A stretch of 64,000 bases of DNA from Kriegella sp965368185 (GCA_965368185.1 CBDULZ010000001.1:1-64000); one strand, 5' to 3'; positions 8,234-18,581 are shown, counted from the stretch's first letter. Numbers and translations: made by a program. Notes: generated by a model not told the origin, from the sequence alone.

Positions 8234-9814
8234 TTATATTAAAGGCAGTTTTATATAGAAAGTACTTCCTTTACCTTTTTCACTTTCTGCATACACTTCT
8301 CCTTGGTGATCTTCTATGATTCGTTTTACATAGGCCAGACCCAACCCATGCCCTTTTACATTATGTACATCGCCCGTATGCTCGCGATAGAACTTTTCAA
8401 AAACTTTTTTTAAGACCGCTTTGCTCATTCCGGCACCCTGGTCTTCTATCTTGACTATTATAAAATTCTTGGCCACTTCGGTATACACATCAATCTTCGG
8501 AGCTTCGGGCGAATACTTGATCGCATTATCCAAAACATTGACGATAACATTTGTAAAATGCATCTCATTAGCCAAGACATCGGTTCTTTCTGCTTTGAGG
8601 TGTGTTTTTATATACCCTCCTCTATCTCCTACAATTAATTCAACATGCGCTATAGCATCTTGTATTATGTCGTGAACATCTACCCTATCCTTACTAATAT
8701 CCAATTGGTTCTTTTCCAATTTCGATATGCGCAATACATTTTCAACTTGGGCATGCATTCGCTTATTTTCATCCCTTATCATCTGTAAATACCTTAGCGT
8801 TTTTTCTTGGTCCCCGATGATTTTAGGGTTCTTTATTGCTTCTACCGCCAAATTAATCGTTGCAATAGGTGTTTTAAACTCATGAGTCATGTTATTAATA
8901 AAATCAGACTTTATCTCAGAAATCTGCTTTTGCTTGATCAACTGATGAATGGCCCCCGCATATGCCACAACAATAATTAAGGTGAACATTAGCGACAAAA
9001 TGGCCATATTCAATATGGAACGAATCAAAAACCTTTTCTTCTTCGGGAAAGAAATTAACAGGGAGAAATTCGAATTACCCTCACTGTCTTTAAACATGGG
9101 TGCCCGAAAAACAGTGGTTTCCCCAAGTTTGAATTTTCTTGACTTCACCCTAGTCGGCAGACCATTGCTATAGACTCCGTACTCGAAGTCGATATTCAGC
9201 GATCTATTTTTGAGCTCACGATCTAACAGCAATTCGATTTCCTGCTTAGAAACCCGTATATGAATTGGTTCCTTTTTTGCATACTCGCTAAATACATCTT
9301 CGAATACCGCCCTTTCAACAGACGACAATCCGCCTATTTTTTCGAGCTTTTGAACAGCATTCAGCCGATACCCCTTACCATCAAGTCCGAAATCTTCCTT
9401 ATAAATGGTAGTGGTACGCTTACTCTTAAAATTTTTAATCGTTGTGGTATCGTCACCGCTACCATTGTCAAAGAACGTAGATGCTATATTGTAATCTTCC
9501 TCTAAAATACCGTGCTCATAAAGCCGGATTTCATTGGAATTCATATCTCTTTGAATAAAGGAAAAGTTCTTAAGGTGAGCGGCGCTGGGGGTTCCTACAC
9601 TATCCCTAAGTTCAAAATATCGCTCTGAATAGTCCTTTATTTCCCTACTGGTTATTTTTTCGGTAACCTCATTCAGAACTTCGGTAACCGTGTTGGAAAA
9701 CTGTTCCTCTTTATCATCTACCGATTGTTTGATCCAAAAACCCTGAACAAAGATGATTCCAATAAGTGAGAGGCTCATCAAGATTACCAAAAGAATAAAC
9801 AACCTCTTATTCAT
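8234..9814 (-). CDS. Sensor histidine kinase, RprX-like
   Basis: The 526-residue kinase has an N-terminal transmembrane helix (about 4-24), an extracytoplasmic region of some 235 residues and a second membrane helix near 265-293. The dimerisation helix carries H311 in NNMTHEFKTP. The ATPase domain has an N box (NVLDNAIKYSP), a G1 box (IEDQGAGMS) and a G2 box (GHGLGLAYVKRI). It would autophosphorylate H311 and pass the phosphate to D56 of the regulator encoded 6 bases downstream. The sensor region has no fold I recognise. The first gene of the pair is preceded by a 79-base gap to coaE. Confidence 0.93.
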   Translation of the reverse strand: MNKRLFILLVILMSLSLIGIIFVQGFWIKQSVDDKEEQFSNTVTEVLNEVTEKITSREIKDYSERYFELRDSVGTPSAAHLKNFSFIQRDMNSNEIRLYEHGILEEDYNIASTFFDNGSGDDTTTIKNFKSKRTTTIYKEDFGLDGKGYRLNAVQKLEKIGGLSSVERAVFEDVFSEYAKKEPIHIRVSKQEIELLLDRELKNRSLNIDFEYGVYSNGLPTRVKSRKFKLGETTVFRAPMFKDSEGNSNFSLLISFPKKKRFLIRSILNMAILSLMFTLIIVVAYAGAIHQLIKQKQISEIKSDFINNMTHEFKTPIATINLAVEAIKNPKIIGDQEKTLRYLQMIRDENKRMHAQVENVLRISKLEKNQLDISKDRVDVHDIIQDAIAHVELIVGDRGGYIKTHLKAERTDVLANEMHFTNVIVNVLDNAIKYSPEAPKIDVYTEVAKNFIIVKIEDQGAGMSKAVLKKVFEKFYREHTGDVHNVKGHGLGLAYVKRIIEDHQGEVYAESEKGKGSTFYIKLPLI

Positions 9815-9893
9815 CTACTCGTAAAATTAAAGATTTAACATTTAGCATTTCGTACGTTTAACCAAACCTTAACAAAAATGTTAAAATTTGAAA

Positions 9894-10478
9894 TTAAGCG
9901 TTGAGGTTAAGTAGCAGGTTATGAATCGTTTGTACTTGTTTTTGGGTCCTTTTTAGGTCGTTATTTTCGATTACAAAATCGGATAGCGCGATTTTTTTTT
10001 GATCGGACCATTGATTGTCCATACGCGCCAAAATCTCCTTTTCCGAAACCCCGTCGCGTGAAATCACTCGCTCGATTCTCGTCTTTTCAGGTGCAGTAAC
10101 CAGCACAATTTTATCATAGAATTCGTGCCCTTTATTTTCAAAAATAATCGCGGCCTCCTGAATTACGTACGGATAATCTTGTTTACGTGCCCAAGAAGAA
10201 AAATGCTCACGTACAGCCGGGTGTACAATTTTATTTAAATCTTGCAACAAGAGCTTGTTGTTAAACACCACCTCGGAGATGTACTTCTTATTCAACTCAT
10301 TGCCATCATAGGCTTGTTCGCCCAACAACTGGGTAATTGCCTTTTTTATTTTTTTTGAAGAGCCCATTAATTTTTTGGCCCATTGATCTGAATTGTACAC
10401 GGGCACCCCAAGATCTACAAACATTTTGCCAACTGTGGTTTTGCCACTTCCGATTCCCCCGGTCAATGCTACAATCAT
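9894..10478 (-). CDS. coaE: Dephospho-CoA kinase
   Basis: CoaE phosphorylates the 3'-hydroxyl of dephospho-CoA in the last step of CoA synthesis. The P-loop GGIGSGKTTVG is at residues 7-17, followed by a VYNSDQWAK segment carrying the conserved Asp, and the IVHPAVREHF motif is intact. The length of 194 residues is normal. The ATG overlaps the stop of the YbbR gene by four bases, making it the last gene of a GT2-YbbR-CoaE unit. The other CoA gene here, coaBC, is 12 kb away in a different operon. Confidence 0.94.
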   Translation of the reverse strand: MIVALTGGIGSGKTTVGKMFVDLGVPVYNSDQWAKKLMGSSKKIKKAITQLLGEQAYDGNELNKKYISEVVFNNKLLLQDLNKIVHPAVREHFSSWARKQDYPYVIQEAAIIFENKGHEFYDKIVLVTAPEKTRIERVISRDGVSEKEILARMDNQWSDQKKIALSDFVIENNDLKRTQKQVQTIHNLLLNLNA

Positions 10479-11437
10479 TGTTGTTGTTGTGTCAAAATAA
10501 ATTCTACCCTATTTTCATCCAAATGGGCACTATGGATACTTTTAGGTTTCTTCTCCAGTACCAAGTCAAGCATGTTCTTATTACCTTTCTCAACTGCAGC
10601 GTAGTCGGCGGTTACCAGAAAATCCGATGCTTCCAACTGCTTTAATTCATCAATTTTAGCTTTACAGACGACAGAAACTCTATCAGGAAATATTTTGACT
10701 TGCATTCCTCTTGGCTGATTGATGACTTTTATAGGGACTTCAAGTATTTTTTCCGAAAATCGAGCTACCATACCAGTAATATGAACCGTATTTGCCGAAA
10801 AAACGGTGTGTTCTAACTCAGGGGACTTATAAACTTCTACCGTTCTGGAAAAATCGGATGTTAAATCGGTAAGATTTTGGCTTAGTGTCCTCACACTATT
10901 TATAGAATCAATTTCACTTTTGGGCCCAGTTATGGCAATCGAATCGGGTTCTATTTTTAAATCCCCATCCAATAGATAATTCTGGGCAAGATTGATTTTT
11001 ATTCTAGGCTTGACTTTTACCATTTTTGTTTCTGCCTTGTAAAAATTAAAAGACAAGGTATCTTTATCCATTTCAAGCAAAGACATTGAGCTGGGCAATT
11101 GACCTTCGATCTGTTTTCGAAAAACCGTGTGCGGTATATAAAACTTTGATTCATCTTTCTCCACATCCGACAAATCGATAACTATTTTTTTATTCTTGAG
11201 ATTGAAACCCAAAAATTGAAATCCGACCGCCTTTAATTTAACATTGACATTCTCTTTTGAGATATCTGCCAAAAGGAGGCTATCGGGGGCATTTATGTAT
11301 TCAAGATCGAAGGTGGCGTAGTTAATATAAGACTCCGAAAGATTATTGATAAACCATATCATGCTCGAGCAAAGCAGAAAAAGTAGAAAGACCTTGACCT
11401 TTCGTGTTTTCAGAATTTTTTTGATTTTTTGAATCAC
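10475..11437 (-). CDS. YbbR-like domain protein, membrane anchored
   Basis: A short basic N-terminus (KKILKTRKVK) is followed by one transmembrane helix at about residues 14-31, then a long extracytoplasmic region of about 290 residues made of beta-rich YbbR-like repeats. YbbR domains are often linked to membrane cyclic-dinucleotide synthases in Firmicutes, but no DisA/CdaA gene is next to this one; in flavobacteria the gene commonly accompanies coaE. The start is GTG at 11437, overlapping the glycosyltransferase stop by four bases. Function unknown. Confidence 0.8.
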   Translation of the reverse strand: MIQKIKKILKTRKVKVFLLFLLCSSMIWFINNLSESYINYATFDLEYINAPDSLLLADISKENVNVKLKAVGFQFLGFNLKNKKIVIDLSDVEKDESKFYIPHTVFRKQIEGQLPSSMSLLEMDKDTLSFNFYKAETKMVKVKPRIKINLAQNYLLDGDLKIEPDSIAITGPKSEIDSINSVRTLSQNLTDLTSDFSRTVEVYKSPELEHTVFSANTVHITGMVARFSEKILEVPIKVINQPRGMQVKIFPDRVSVVCKAKIDELKQLEASDFLVTADYAAVEKGNKNMLDLVLEKKPKSIHSAHLDENRVEFILTQQQQ

Positions 11438-12450
11438 GTTACAACTTTTTGCTCAAAGAATAATTTCGGAAACAGTTCTTGCGGCTCCTTATCGGTAAAA
11501 TTAAGGTAAAGTGTCGATTTTAAAAAACCATAACCATACCCCGTAAATTGAATAATGGCGGCAATCACCGATAGATAGGCCACCGAAATGTTTTTGTTCT
11601 TAAGGACGGAATCTACAAAAAGTAAGATAAAATAAAGTACGTACAACCAAACAGGTAGCGATATACCAAGAATCAAAAGCGTCAATGCGACAAGAAACCC
11701 TAAACAGAAGAGGGTTGGAAACCAATATGTGATTTTTGCCGTTGTTGGATGCCACTTATTCAAAATGGGTCGTACCATTCCAAATTTGTTCACTTGTATA
11801 TAAAACTTCTTCCAATCGATCCTGCGTTTGTGAAAAACGAAAGCTTTCGAGATCAACTTGGTATCATATCCCTTTTCCCAGATACGAAAGGTCAGGTCGG
11901 GGTCTTCACCGGGGTGAATATTACCATACCCACCGACGTTTTCAAATGCTTCTTTTGAAATTCCCATATTGAAACTACGGGGCTGAAACTTGCCGACTGC
12001 CGTTTTATTGCCCCGAATCCCTCCTGTCGTCAAAAGGGAAGTCATGGCATAATTAATAGCTTTTTGAACTGTGCTGAACGATTCATGCGCCGCATCGGGC
12101 CCACCATAACAATGTACAAAATACTCCTCTAGCGATTTTTCGGCTTCCACCAAATATTGGGGCGGTAAAACACAATCAGAATCCAAAATAATAAAATAGT
12201 TGCCTTTGGCCTTGCGCATGCCATAATTTCTTGAATCGCCTGGGCCAGTGTTCGGCTTTTTATAATATGAAATAGTCAATTTATCGCTATACTCCTTTAC
12301 TACTGCTTCTGCACTCTGAGTAGAGCCATCTTCAACGATAACAATTTCAAAGGGCTTTTGATAGCTTTGTTTTGAAAGGCTTTCCAGCAGCTCCCTGACT
12401 TCATCAGGTCTGTTGAAAACGGGGATAATAAAAGAAAACGACAACTCCAT
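11434..12450 (-). CDS. Family 2 glycosyltransferase with C-terminal membrane helices
   Basis: The N-terminal GT-A fold begins with SFIIPVFNRPDEV, has IVIVEDGS (about 36-43) and the metal-binding DSD at residues 90-92 (IILDSDCV). A later acidic segment, GEDPDLTFR, is the probable ED catalytic-base motif. Three hydrophobic segments in the last 100 residues anchor it to the inner membrane, where it would use nucleotide sugars to build glycans or glycolipids. The acceptor is unknown. It is the first gene of the unit with YbbR and CoaE. Confidence 0.88.
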   Translation of the reverse strand: MELSFSFIIPVFNRPDEVRELLESLSKQSYQKPFEIVIVEDGSTQSAEAVVKEYSDKLTISYYKKPNTGPGDSRNYGMRKAKGNYFIILDSDCVLPPQYLVEAEKSLEEYFVHCYGGPDAAHESFSTVQKAINYAMTSLLTTGGIRGNKTAVGKFQPRSFNMGISKEAFENVGGYGNIHPGEDPDLTFRIWEKGYDTKLISKAFVFHKRRIDWKKFYIQVNKFGMVRPILNKWHPTTAKITYWFPTLFCLGFLVALTLLILGISLPVWLYVLYFILLFVDSVLKNKNISVAYLSVIAAIIQFTGYGYGFLKSTLYLNFTDKEPQELFPKLFFEQKVVT

Positions 12451-12467
12451 TGTTTAATACAATATAA

Positions 12468-12490
12468 AAGCCATCCCCACGGGATGGCTT
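12468..12490 (-). terminator. Terminator after fabI
   Basis: Ten-base arms AAGCCATCCC and GGGATGGCTT surround a three-base loop. Reading on the minus strand the stem is followed by TTTTATATT, giving a good intrinsic terminator for fabI. It lies between the fabI stop and the glycosyltransferase ATG. Confidence 0.8.
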
Positions 12491-12511
12491 ATGATATAAA
12501 TCGAAATCTAC

Positions 12512-13324
12512 TTATTTTGAAAATTCGTCGATAACCTCTTGGCTTACACCGGTATTTGAGAAACCACCGTCATGAAAAAGATTTTGCATGGTTACTTTTT
12601 TCGTAAGGTCGGAAAACAGCGTTACCGTATAATCGGCACAATCATCGGCTGTGGCATTTCCTAAAGGCGACATTTTATCTGCATAGCTGATAAAACCATC
12701 GAAACCTTTGATTCCCTGACCAGCCGTAGTGGCCGTTGGCGATTGTGAAATAGTGTTAACCCGCACCATTTTGTTCTTTCCGAAAAAATAGCCAAAACTA
12801 CGGGCGACAGATTCCAAATACGCTTTGTTATCCGCCATATCGTTGTAATCAGGAAAACTACGTTGTGCGGCGATATAGGTCAAGGCCACAATGCTTCCCC
12901 ATTCGGCCATTGCATCTGCTTTGTAAAGACTTTGCATCACCTTATGAAACGACAAAGCGGAAACATCCCAACCTTTGGCCGTAAAGTCATAATTCTCATC
13001 CATGTAAGACCGTCCTTTACGCACGTTTACCGACATACCAATGGAGTGGAGTACAAAATCTAATTTACCTCCAAGTATTTCCATACTTTTCGCTACTAAA
13101 TTTTCCAAATCTTCCTCACTGGTCGCATCGGCGGGTACAATTTCAGATCCCGTCTTTTCTGCCAAAGTTTTTATCTGCCCCATACGCATGGCAATCGGCG
13201 CATTCGTCAAAACGAAGGTTGCTCCTTCTGCATGGACGCGTTCGGCGGTTTTCCAAGCAATGGAATTGGCATCCAATGCGCCAAAAATTATTCCTCTTTT
13301 TCCTTTCAGTAAGTTATATGCCAT
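12512..13324 (-). CDS. fabI: Enoyl-ACP reductase (NADH)
   Basis: FabI reduces trans-2-enoyl-ACP in the elongation cycle of fatty acid synthesis. It is a short-chain dehydrogenase variant with the divergent cofactor loop GALDANSIAW (residues 15-24). The catalytic tyrosine and lysine are Y160 and K167 (DYNDMADNK), with Y150 the additional active-site Tyr, and an ISQSPTATTAG loop follows. It is full length at 270 residues and sits alone between two terminators, with a promoter element 35 bases upstream of the ATG. Confidence 0.95.
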   Translation of the reverse strand: MAYNLLKGKRGIIFGALDANSIAWKTAERVHAEGATFVLTNAPIAMRMGQIKTLAEKTGSEIVPADATSEEDLENLVAKSMEILGGKLDFVLHSIGMSVNVRKGRSYMDENYDFTAKGWDVSALSFHKVMQSLYKADAMAEWGSIVALTYIAAQRSFPDYNDMADNKAYLESVARSFGYFFGKNKMVRVNTISQSPTATTAGQGIKGFDGFISYADKMSPLGNATADDCADYTVTLFSDLTKKVTMQNLFHDGGFSNTGVSQEVIDEFSK

Positions 13325-13359
13325 GTTGTTTGGTTTCTTTATTATATATTAAATAAGAT

Positions 13360-13367
13360 CAAAGATA
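13360..13367 (-). promoter_or_regulatory. Bacteroidota -7 promoter element for fabI
   Basis: Minus-strand TATCTTTG is an exact TAnnTTTG match 35 bases before the fabI ATG. No convincing -33 TTTG is found at the ideal distance. Confidence 0.45.
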
Positions 13368-13450
13368 TTAAAATGAAAGCAAAACCATCATTTAAAAAAT
13401 AATGTTCAATTTATAATTTACATTCCGACTCCCGCAGTACCTAAAATGAA

Positions 13451-13477
13451 GTTGGGAGCATCAAGGATGCTCCCAAC
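13451..13477 (-). terminator. Terminator after the SusC/SusD pair
   Basis: Perfect 12-base arms, GTTGGGAGCATC (13451-13462) and GATGCTCCCAAC (13466-13477), with a three-base loop. On the minus strand it is followed by TTCATTTTAG. It ends the susC-susD transcript 104 bases past the SusD stop. Confidence 0.8.
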
Positions 13478-13581
13478 GACCAATACTATACTATAAGGAA
13501 ATATTAACCTAAAAATCAAACTAGAAACCTAAATGCTTTAGTTTTAAAAGATAATCGCAACTGATTTTGTATGTATTCTAA

Positions 13582-15393
13582 TTAATATCCCGGATTCTGT
13601 TTTACATTCGGATTTTGATCAATAGCGTTCTGCGGTAACGGACTCATATACTGCCGTGGCTCGAACTTCGCGGTAAATTTAACCTCTTCTTCTACACTAT
13701 ACACCCAAACGCCCGAATTGTCGGAAGGTACCGAGTTACGGATGACCATATTATGTCGAGGTACCCCCATCGTCTCTTCCTGTTGCTGCCAGCGTTTATT
13801 GTCTAAATACCTTTTATTCTCAAAACAAAGCTCAACACGCCGTTCATTACGAATAATGTCCCGCATTTCGTCTTTTGTCAAACCAGTTTCAAGATTCGGT
13901 AAATCGGAACGATTACGAATACTGTTGATGGCATTGTAGACCGATTGATCCGGGCCCACGGCCTCATTTTGGGCTTCGGCATAGTTTAACAAAACTTCTG
14001 CATACCTGTAGAAAACATCATTTTGTCCACTCGCATCATTTCCAGGAGCGGCATCGGGATTTAACCGTTTCTTTTGATAATATCCCGAATCACCTACATC
14101 GGTCGACCCCGCTAAGTCGATTTGATTTGTTTTATCAGGATTTACGTAGGTCTCATCAATACGAGTGTAGATTACGTCTTCCTCAGGCATCCAATCTAAT
14201 TTATAAGGTGCCCCATCATAGACGATAAAATCATAAAATCGCTTCTCCCTATTTGCATAGGGGTTCTGCGAATCATATCCTGAAGTCGGATCTGTGATAG
14301 GTTTTCCATTGTCCATGGCGAATGCATCTACCAATTCTTGTGTGGGATTGTAGTTGCCCCATGTCATATACTGTCCCAAAACATAAGTAGGTCCTCCTCG
14401 TCTTTCGTAGTTCGTACCCATTCCGCCTACATTGGCAACTATTTGGCGGTCCCAGATGATTTCGGAATTATACTCATTAGAGGCTCTCCAAAGATTCGGA
14501 AGGTCGCCGAACAGGTCATAGGTTCCTCCAAATTCATCCATGAATTTTTTGTTGGTAGCGGCCGCTCGAGCCCAGCGTGACGGATCCGCTGAGGCAAAAT
14601 GGACAAAGTTATCTGGATCGGCGAGATAGGTTGTTCCACTATTGAACAGAGGACTTGCAGCAAAAAGCTCTATCCAACCTTTCAAAACCAGAGCAGCACC
14701 CAAGGTAGCACGACCTGCATCACCATTTCCATTTTCATACTTAATGTCTAAAGCCCCGTTATTTACAATGCTTTCCAATTCTCCAGTAATAAAATTAAAG
14801 GTTTCCCCAAAAGTGGCCCTTGGTGTAAGCAGCTCTTCCTCGGTCATCGTATTACGATCTAAAGGCACGGTCAAAATGGGTAATCCACCAACATGAACGA
14901 AATATTCACTGTAAAAGAATGCCCTTAAAAACCTTAATTCATCAATTCGTTTGCTATAATATTCCGTTGAAAAGTTATCCTTATTCTCTTCCAGTTTCTG
15001 AATACCCGTATTGCACTTTCTAAGCTTCACGAAAAAGGTCTCCCAAGTATACCCGTTGGTCGGGCCGTAAGTTCCTCCCCACGGACTAGAATTACTAGAC
15101 CCAGGGGCCTGGCAAATTCCCTGTCTCCAGTTCGATGCGGTATAGTAGTGACTGATGTTATAATCGTCGGTATAGTAATCCAATTGCTCCGCCAGCGTTG
15201 AAATTCTAGGAATTTCACTATACACATCATTTATAAAGATATCGGCATTGGCTTCGGAAGACCATTGTGTTTGATCTGTGAGTATCGACTTATTCTCATT
15301 TTCAAGAAATTCCTCACTATCACATGACAGGGCACCTAATGCAATAAATGCACATATGCCTATGGTTTTAATTCTATATATAACTTGTTTCAT
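13582..15393 (-). CDS. SusD/RagB-family nutrient-binding outer membrane lipoprotein
   Basis: The 603-residue protein has a lipoprotein signal peptide ending in ALSC (lipid Cys24). The residues after the Cys are D-S-E-E, the acidic pattern that in Bacteroidota directs lipoproteins to the cell surface. The rest is the helical TPR-containing SusD fold, with a C-terminal RagB segment (INSIRNRSDLPNL, then MRDIIRNERRVELCFENKR, ending NPNVKQNPGY) that is typical. It would cap the SusC channel encoded 20 bases upstream and capture an oligomeric substrate. No polysaccharide lyase, glycoside hydrolase, sulfatase or peptidase is nearby, so the ligand class cannot be inferred. Confidence 0.95.
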   Translation of the reverse strand: MKQVIYRIKTIGICAFIALGALSCDSEEFLENENKSILTDQTQWSSEANADIFINDVYSEIPRISTLAEQLDYYTDDYNISHYYTASNWRQGICQAPGSSNSSPWGGTYGPTNGYTWETFFVKLRKCNTGIQKLEENKDNFSTEYYSKRIDELRFLRAFFYSEYFVHVGGLPILTVPLDRNTMTEEELLTPRATFGETFNFITGELESIVNNGALDIKYENGNGDAGRATLGAALVLKGWIELFAASPLFNSGTTYLADPDNFVHFASADPSRWARAAATNKKFMDEFGGTYDLFGDLPNLWRASNEYNSEIIWDRQIVANVGGMGTNYERRGGPTYVLGQYMTWGNYNPTQELVDAFAMDNGKPITDPTSGYDSQNPYANREKRFYDFIVYDGAPYKLDWMPEEDVIYTRIDETYVNPDKTNQIDLAGSTDVGDSGYYQKKRLNPDAAPGNDASGQNDVFYRYAEVLLNYAEAQNEAVGPDQSVYNAINSIRNRSDLPNLETGLTKDEMRDIIRNERRVELCFENKRYLDNKRWQQQEETMGVPRHNMVIRNSVPSDNSGVWVYSVEEEVKFTAKFEPRQYMSPLPQNAIDQNPNVKQNPGY

Positions 15394-15413
15394 GATATTC
15401 TGTAATTTAATGA

Positions 15414-18400
15414 TTAAAAGGATACATCTATTCCAAAAGATAATGACTTGGTTACCGGATAGGCATTTTCGCGACTGTCGTATCCCAACTCGGGATCTAT
15501 AAAATCAAGCTTACTAAAAGTAAGCAAGTTCTGCCCGGTCAGATGAAACCTTAACGACGACAGTTTTAGCTTTTCCGTTACACTTCTGGGAATCTCATAT
15601 GCAAGGGAAGCAGTCTTTAATCGTAAATAGCCGGTATCTACCATCCAAAAATCAGAAGCTTGGGTATTGTTCGAATATGGAGAAGGCGTAGCCCTAGGAT
15701 ATTTGGCATTCTGGTTATCGGGTGTCCATCTATTATTAAAGTACTCGTAGGAAGTATTACTACCATTATTCGCGAATGGAGAGGTCAAAAAAGTCTGAAT
15801 GTTGATATCAGAATTAGCGGATCCTTGAAAGAATAACGAAAGATCAAAACCTTTATAGGCCAAGTTCGTATTCAAACCGTAGGTAGTCGAAGGATATACG
15901 GGATTTCCGATAACGGTCTGGTCGTTCGAATCAATCTTCCCATCCGGCACTCCGTCTGGGCCACTTAAATCGGCATATTTGACATCGCCGGGATGTAAAT
16001 CCCCGAATTGCTCCACATTGTAACCATCAGTACCGTTGATAATACCATCTCCGTTAGTGTCGTCGGCAGTTGTAAACAATCCTAAAGATTTAAAGCCATA
16101 AGGTGTTCCAAAAGGTCGCCCCACACGTGTTCTGTTAGGGTTATCACGTTCTGCATCCGATTGAAATACTTCTATCATATTGTTTTCGGCATAACTCATA
16201 TTGGCCGAAGCGGCAAAGCTTAGACCGTTTTCCCATTCCTTTTGGGTGCCGATACTGAACTCAAATCCGTTGTTATCCATAATACCCTTGTTCTCCTGCG
16301 AAAGCGATAGCCCATATTCGACAGGCAATGTCACCTGAGGCTGTAACAACATTCCGGTTCTATCTTCATGAAAGTAGTCGAATTCTATATTCACCAGACT
16401 ATTCCACAAACTTAAATCAAAGCCAATATCCAGCTTCGTGGATATTTCCCAAGTAATGTTCGGATTTGCTTCGTTTTGAACGCGCGACCCTTGAACCAGG
16501 GAACCATTACCATAGGCATAAGCATTACCTCGAAGGTCATACCCTGCCAAATATTGAAAGGCAGCCAAATTTCCATCGATATAAGGCAAGTTTCCTGATC
16601 TACCCCAAGACCCCCGTAATTTCAGATTATTTACGACGGATTCATTCATAAAGTTTTCTTCAGAAATTCGCCATGCTGCCGAAAATGCGGGAAAATAGCC
16701 CCATCGTTTTCCTGGAGCAAAAGAATAGTGCCCGTCATACCTACCGGAAGCTTCTAAAATATACTTGCTTTTATAGGTGTAGCCCACGCGATATACATAC
16801 CCCAGTTCACTAGCCGTACTAGAAGACCCGGCATTGTCATAATCTAACTTATCAGAACTGCCCAAACTCATCTCATCGATTTCAATCGCAAAATTATTTC
16901 TGCGGGTGTTAAACCAATCACTTTTGGTTTCCCTTGCTTCCGCAACGAACAGGGCGGTAACACTGTGGTCACCGAATATTCTATCATAATTGATATACCC
17001 CTGATACGTAAACCTTTTTGATCTACTATTTTCAAGCTGCAACCAAGTATAGGGTGCTCCATTACCCTCTTGTAGTGAAATTGCCTCAGTATAGGTATAA
17101 GGAGTTTGTGACAAGTCAATATTGTGATAGATATACGGAACATGCCATAATTTATTATTACTTGAAGAAGGATCGTAACTAAATACCCCCTTGACACTTA
17201 ACCCTTCAATTGGCAATTCTTGTTCGAGATATACAGAACTCAACAGCGTATTGTCTTCGTCTCTTCTATAACCGTTGGAGTTTAAGACTCCCATGGGCGT
17301 ATTTGCCGAAGACTCTCCCCATTTGTCTCCTTCAGGATATAATAAAGTCTGTGTAGGGACAAATTTGTAAAAACTTCTCATGAGGTGGGTTAGCGATTCA
17401 TCGGCATCGATTCCATCGGTATCTTCGATCGACCCGTATACCGACATGCCCACTTTGGTCTTCGGGGCCATTTGAACATCTAAACTGAGGTTGTAATTAT
17501 ACCTTTGATAACCAACAGGTTTAAATATTCCTTTTTGGCTGTAGTGGCCAACTCCTGCATGGTACTTTACAACGTCGGTTCCACCACTTACCTGAACATT
17601 ATTTATACTTACAGGCGCATTTTTTTGAAACTCATCGACAAAATTGGAATCTGGGTACCTGTAGGGGTCTTGCCGGTGCAAGTTGCTGTAGTCGGCCACC
17701 AAAGCAGGATCGTTAGGTGGTGTGGTTCCATTCGGATTCAAATTAAAATAGCCTTCGTTCTGCAGGTCCATATAATCCTGCGCATTCAACATTTCGGGCA
17801 GATAGGTCGGACTCTGAAAGCCGTAGGAAGAACTTAAGCTCACCACAGGTTTTCCGGTCGCTCCTTTTTTGGTAGTAATCAATATTACTCCATTGGCACC
17901 ACCGATACCAAAAGGTGCAACAGCCGCTGCATCTTTGAGCACGGTAATGGTTTCGATACTATTAGGGTCTATTTGACTGATATTATCCCTCCGTATTCCG
18001 TCAACAACCACTAACGGACTGTTGTTACCTGTACTGACAATACCTCGAATATGGATATCAGGATTGTCGCCACCGGGTCCGCCTCCATTGGGACGCATGC
18101 TCACACCGGAGACCCTGCCAGCAAGTGACTGCGTTACATTGGCTACTGGAATTTCAGCAATTTCTTCCCCTTTCATCGTACTGATTGCCCCCGTAACCGT
18201 AGTTTTTTTCTGGCTGCTATAACCTACTACCACAATTTCTTCCAAGGCAGCAGCGTCAGTAACCATGGTGACTTGAATTGTGCTTTTCCCAGCCACATTA
18301 ATTTCCTGCGTTTTAAAGCCCACATAGGAGACAATAAGTGCATTTTCGCCGTCTGACAGCCCTATTTGAAATTTGCCGTCAAAATCGGTCTGTGTTCCGT

Positions 18401-18581
18401 TGGTGGTCCCCTTGACCAATACATTTGCCCCGGGCAAGGGTTGATCCATGTCATCTTTCACCACCCCTGAAATTGTAATGTTATTCTGTGAATATCCAAG
18501 GGCGGCAATCATCGTAAAAAGCATCACCAATGTGCATTTTTGCAGGTGATACCATTGTTGGTTTAATATTTCAAATTCCAT
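15414..18581 (-). CDS. SusC/RagA-family TonB-linked outer membrane transporter
   Basis: A 1055-residue outer membrane channel. A signal peptide covers about residues 14-31. A carboxypeptidase-regulatory-like beta domain (ITISGVVKDDMDQPLPGANV onward, about 35-115) is followed by the SusC signature EEIVVVGYSSQKKTTVTGA, the plug with SLAGRVSGV and the 22-strand barrel, which ends in LSFGIDVSF with a terminal aromatic. With SusD it would import a polymer fragment using TonB energy. There is no STN domain at the N-terminus, so signalling through an anti-sigma factor is not expected. It is the first gene of the pair, preceded by about 0.8 kb of non-coding DNA. Confidence 0.96.
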   Translation of the reverse strand: MEFEILNQQWYHLQKCTLVMLFTMIAALGYSQNNITISGVVKDDMDQPLPGANVLVKGTTNGTQTDFDGKFQIGLSDGENALIVSYVGFKTQEINVAGKSTIQVTMVTDAAALEEIVVVGYSSQKKTTVTGAISTMKGEEIAEIPVANVTQSLAGRVSGVSMRPNGGGPGGDNPDIHIRGIVSTGNNSPLVVVDGIRRDNISQIDPNSIETITVLKDAAAVAPFGIGGANGVILITTKKGATGKPVVSLSSSYGFQSPTYLPEMLNAQDYMDLQNEGYFNLNPNGTTPPNDPALVADYSNLHRQDPYRYPDSNFVDEFQKNAPVSINNVQVSGGTDVVKYHAGVGHYSQKGIFKPVGYQRYNYNLSLDVQMAPKTKVGMSVYGSIEDTDGIDADESLTHLMRSFYKFVPTQTLLYPEGDKWGESSANTPMGVLNSNGYRRDEDNTLLSSVYLEQELPIEGLSVKGVFSYDPSSSNNKLWHVPYIYHNIDLSQTPYTYTEAISLQEGNGAPYTWLQLENSRSKRFTYQGYINYDRIFGDHSVTALFVAEARETKSDWFNTRRNNFAIEIDEMSLGSSDKLDYDNAGSSSTASELGYVYRVGYTYKSKYILEASGRYDGHYSFAPGKRWGYFPAFSAAWRISEENFMNESVVNNLKLRGSWGRSGNLPYIDGNLAAFQYLAGYDLRGNAYAYGNGSLVQGSRVQNEANPNITWEISTKLDIGFDLSLWNSLVNIEFDYFHEDRTGMLLQPQVTLPVEYGLSLSQENKGIMDNNGFEFSIGTQKEWENGLSFAASANMSYAENNMIEVFQSDAERDNPNRTRVGRPFGTPYGFKSLGLFTTADDTNGDGIINGTDGYNVEQFGDLHPGDVKYADLSGPDGVPDGKIDSNDQTVIGNPVYPSTTYGLNTNLAYKGFDLSLFFQGSANSDINIQTFLTSPFANNGSNTSYEYFNNRWTPDNQNAKYPRATPSPYSNNTQASDFWMVDTGYLRLKTASLAYEIPRSVTEKLKLSSLRFHLTGQNLLTFSKLDFIDPELGYDSRENAYPVTKSLSFGIDVSF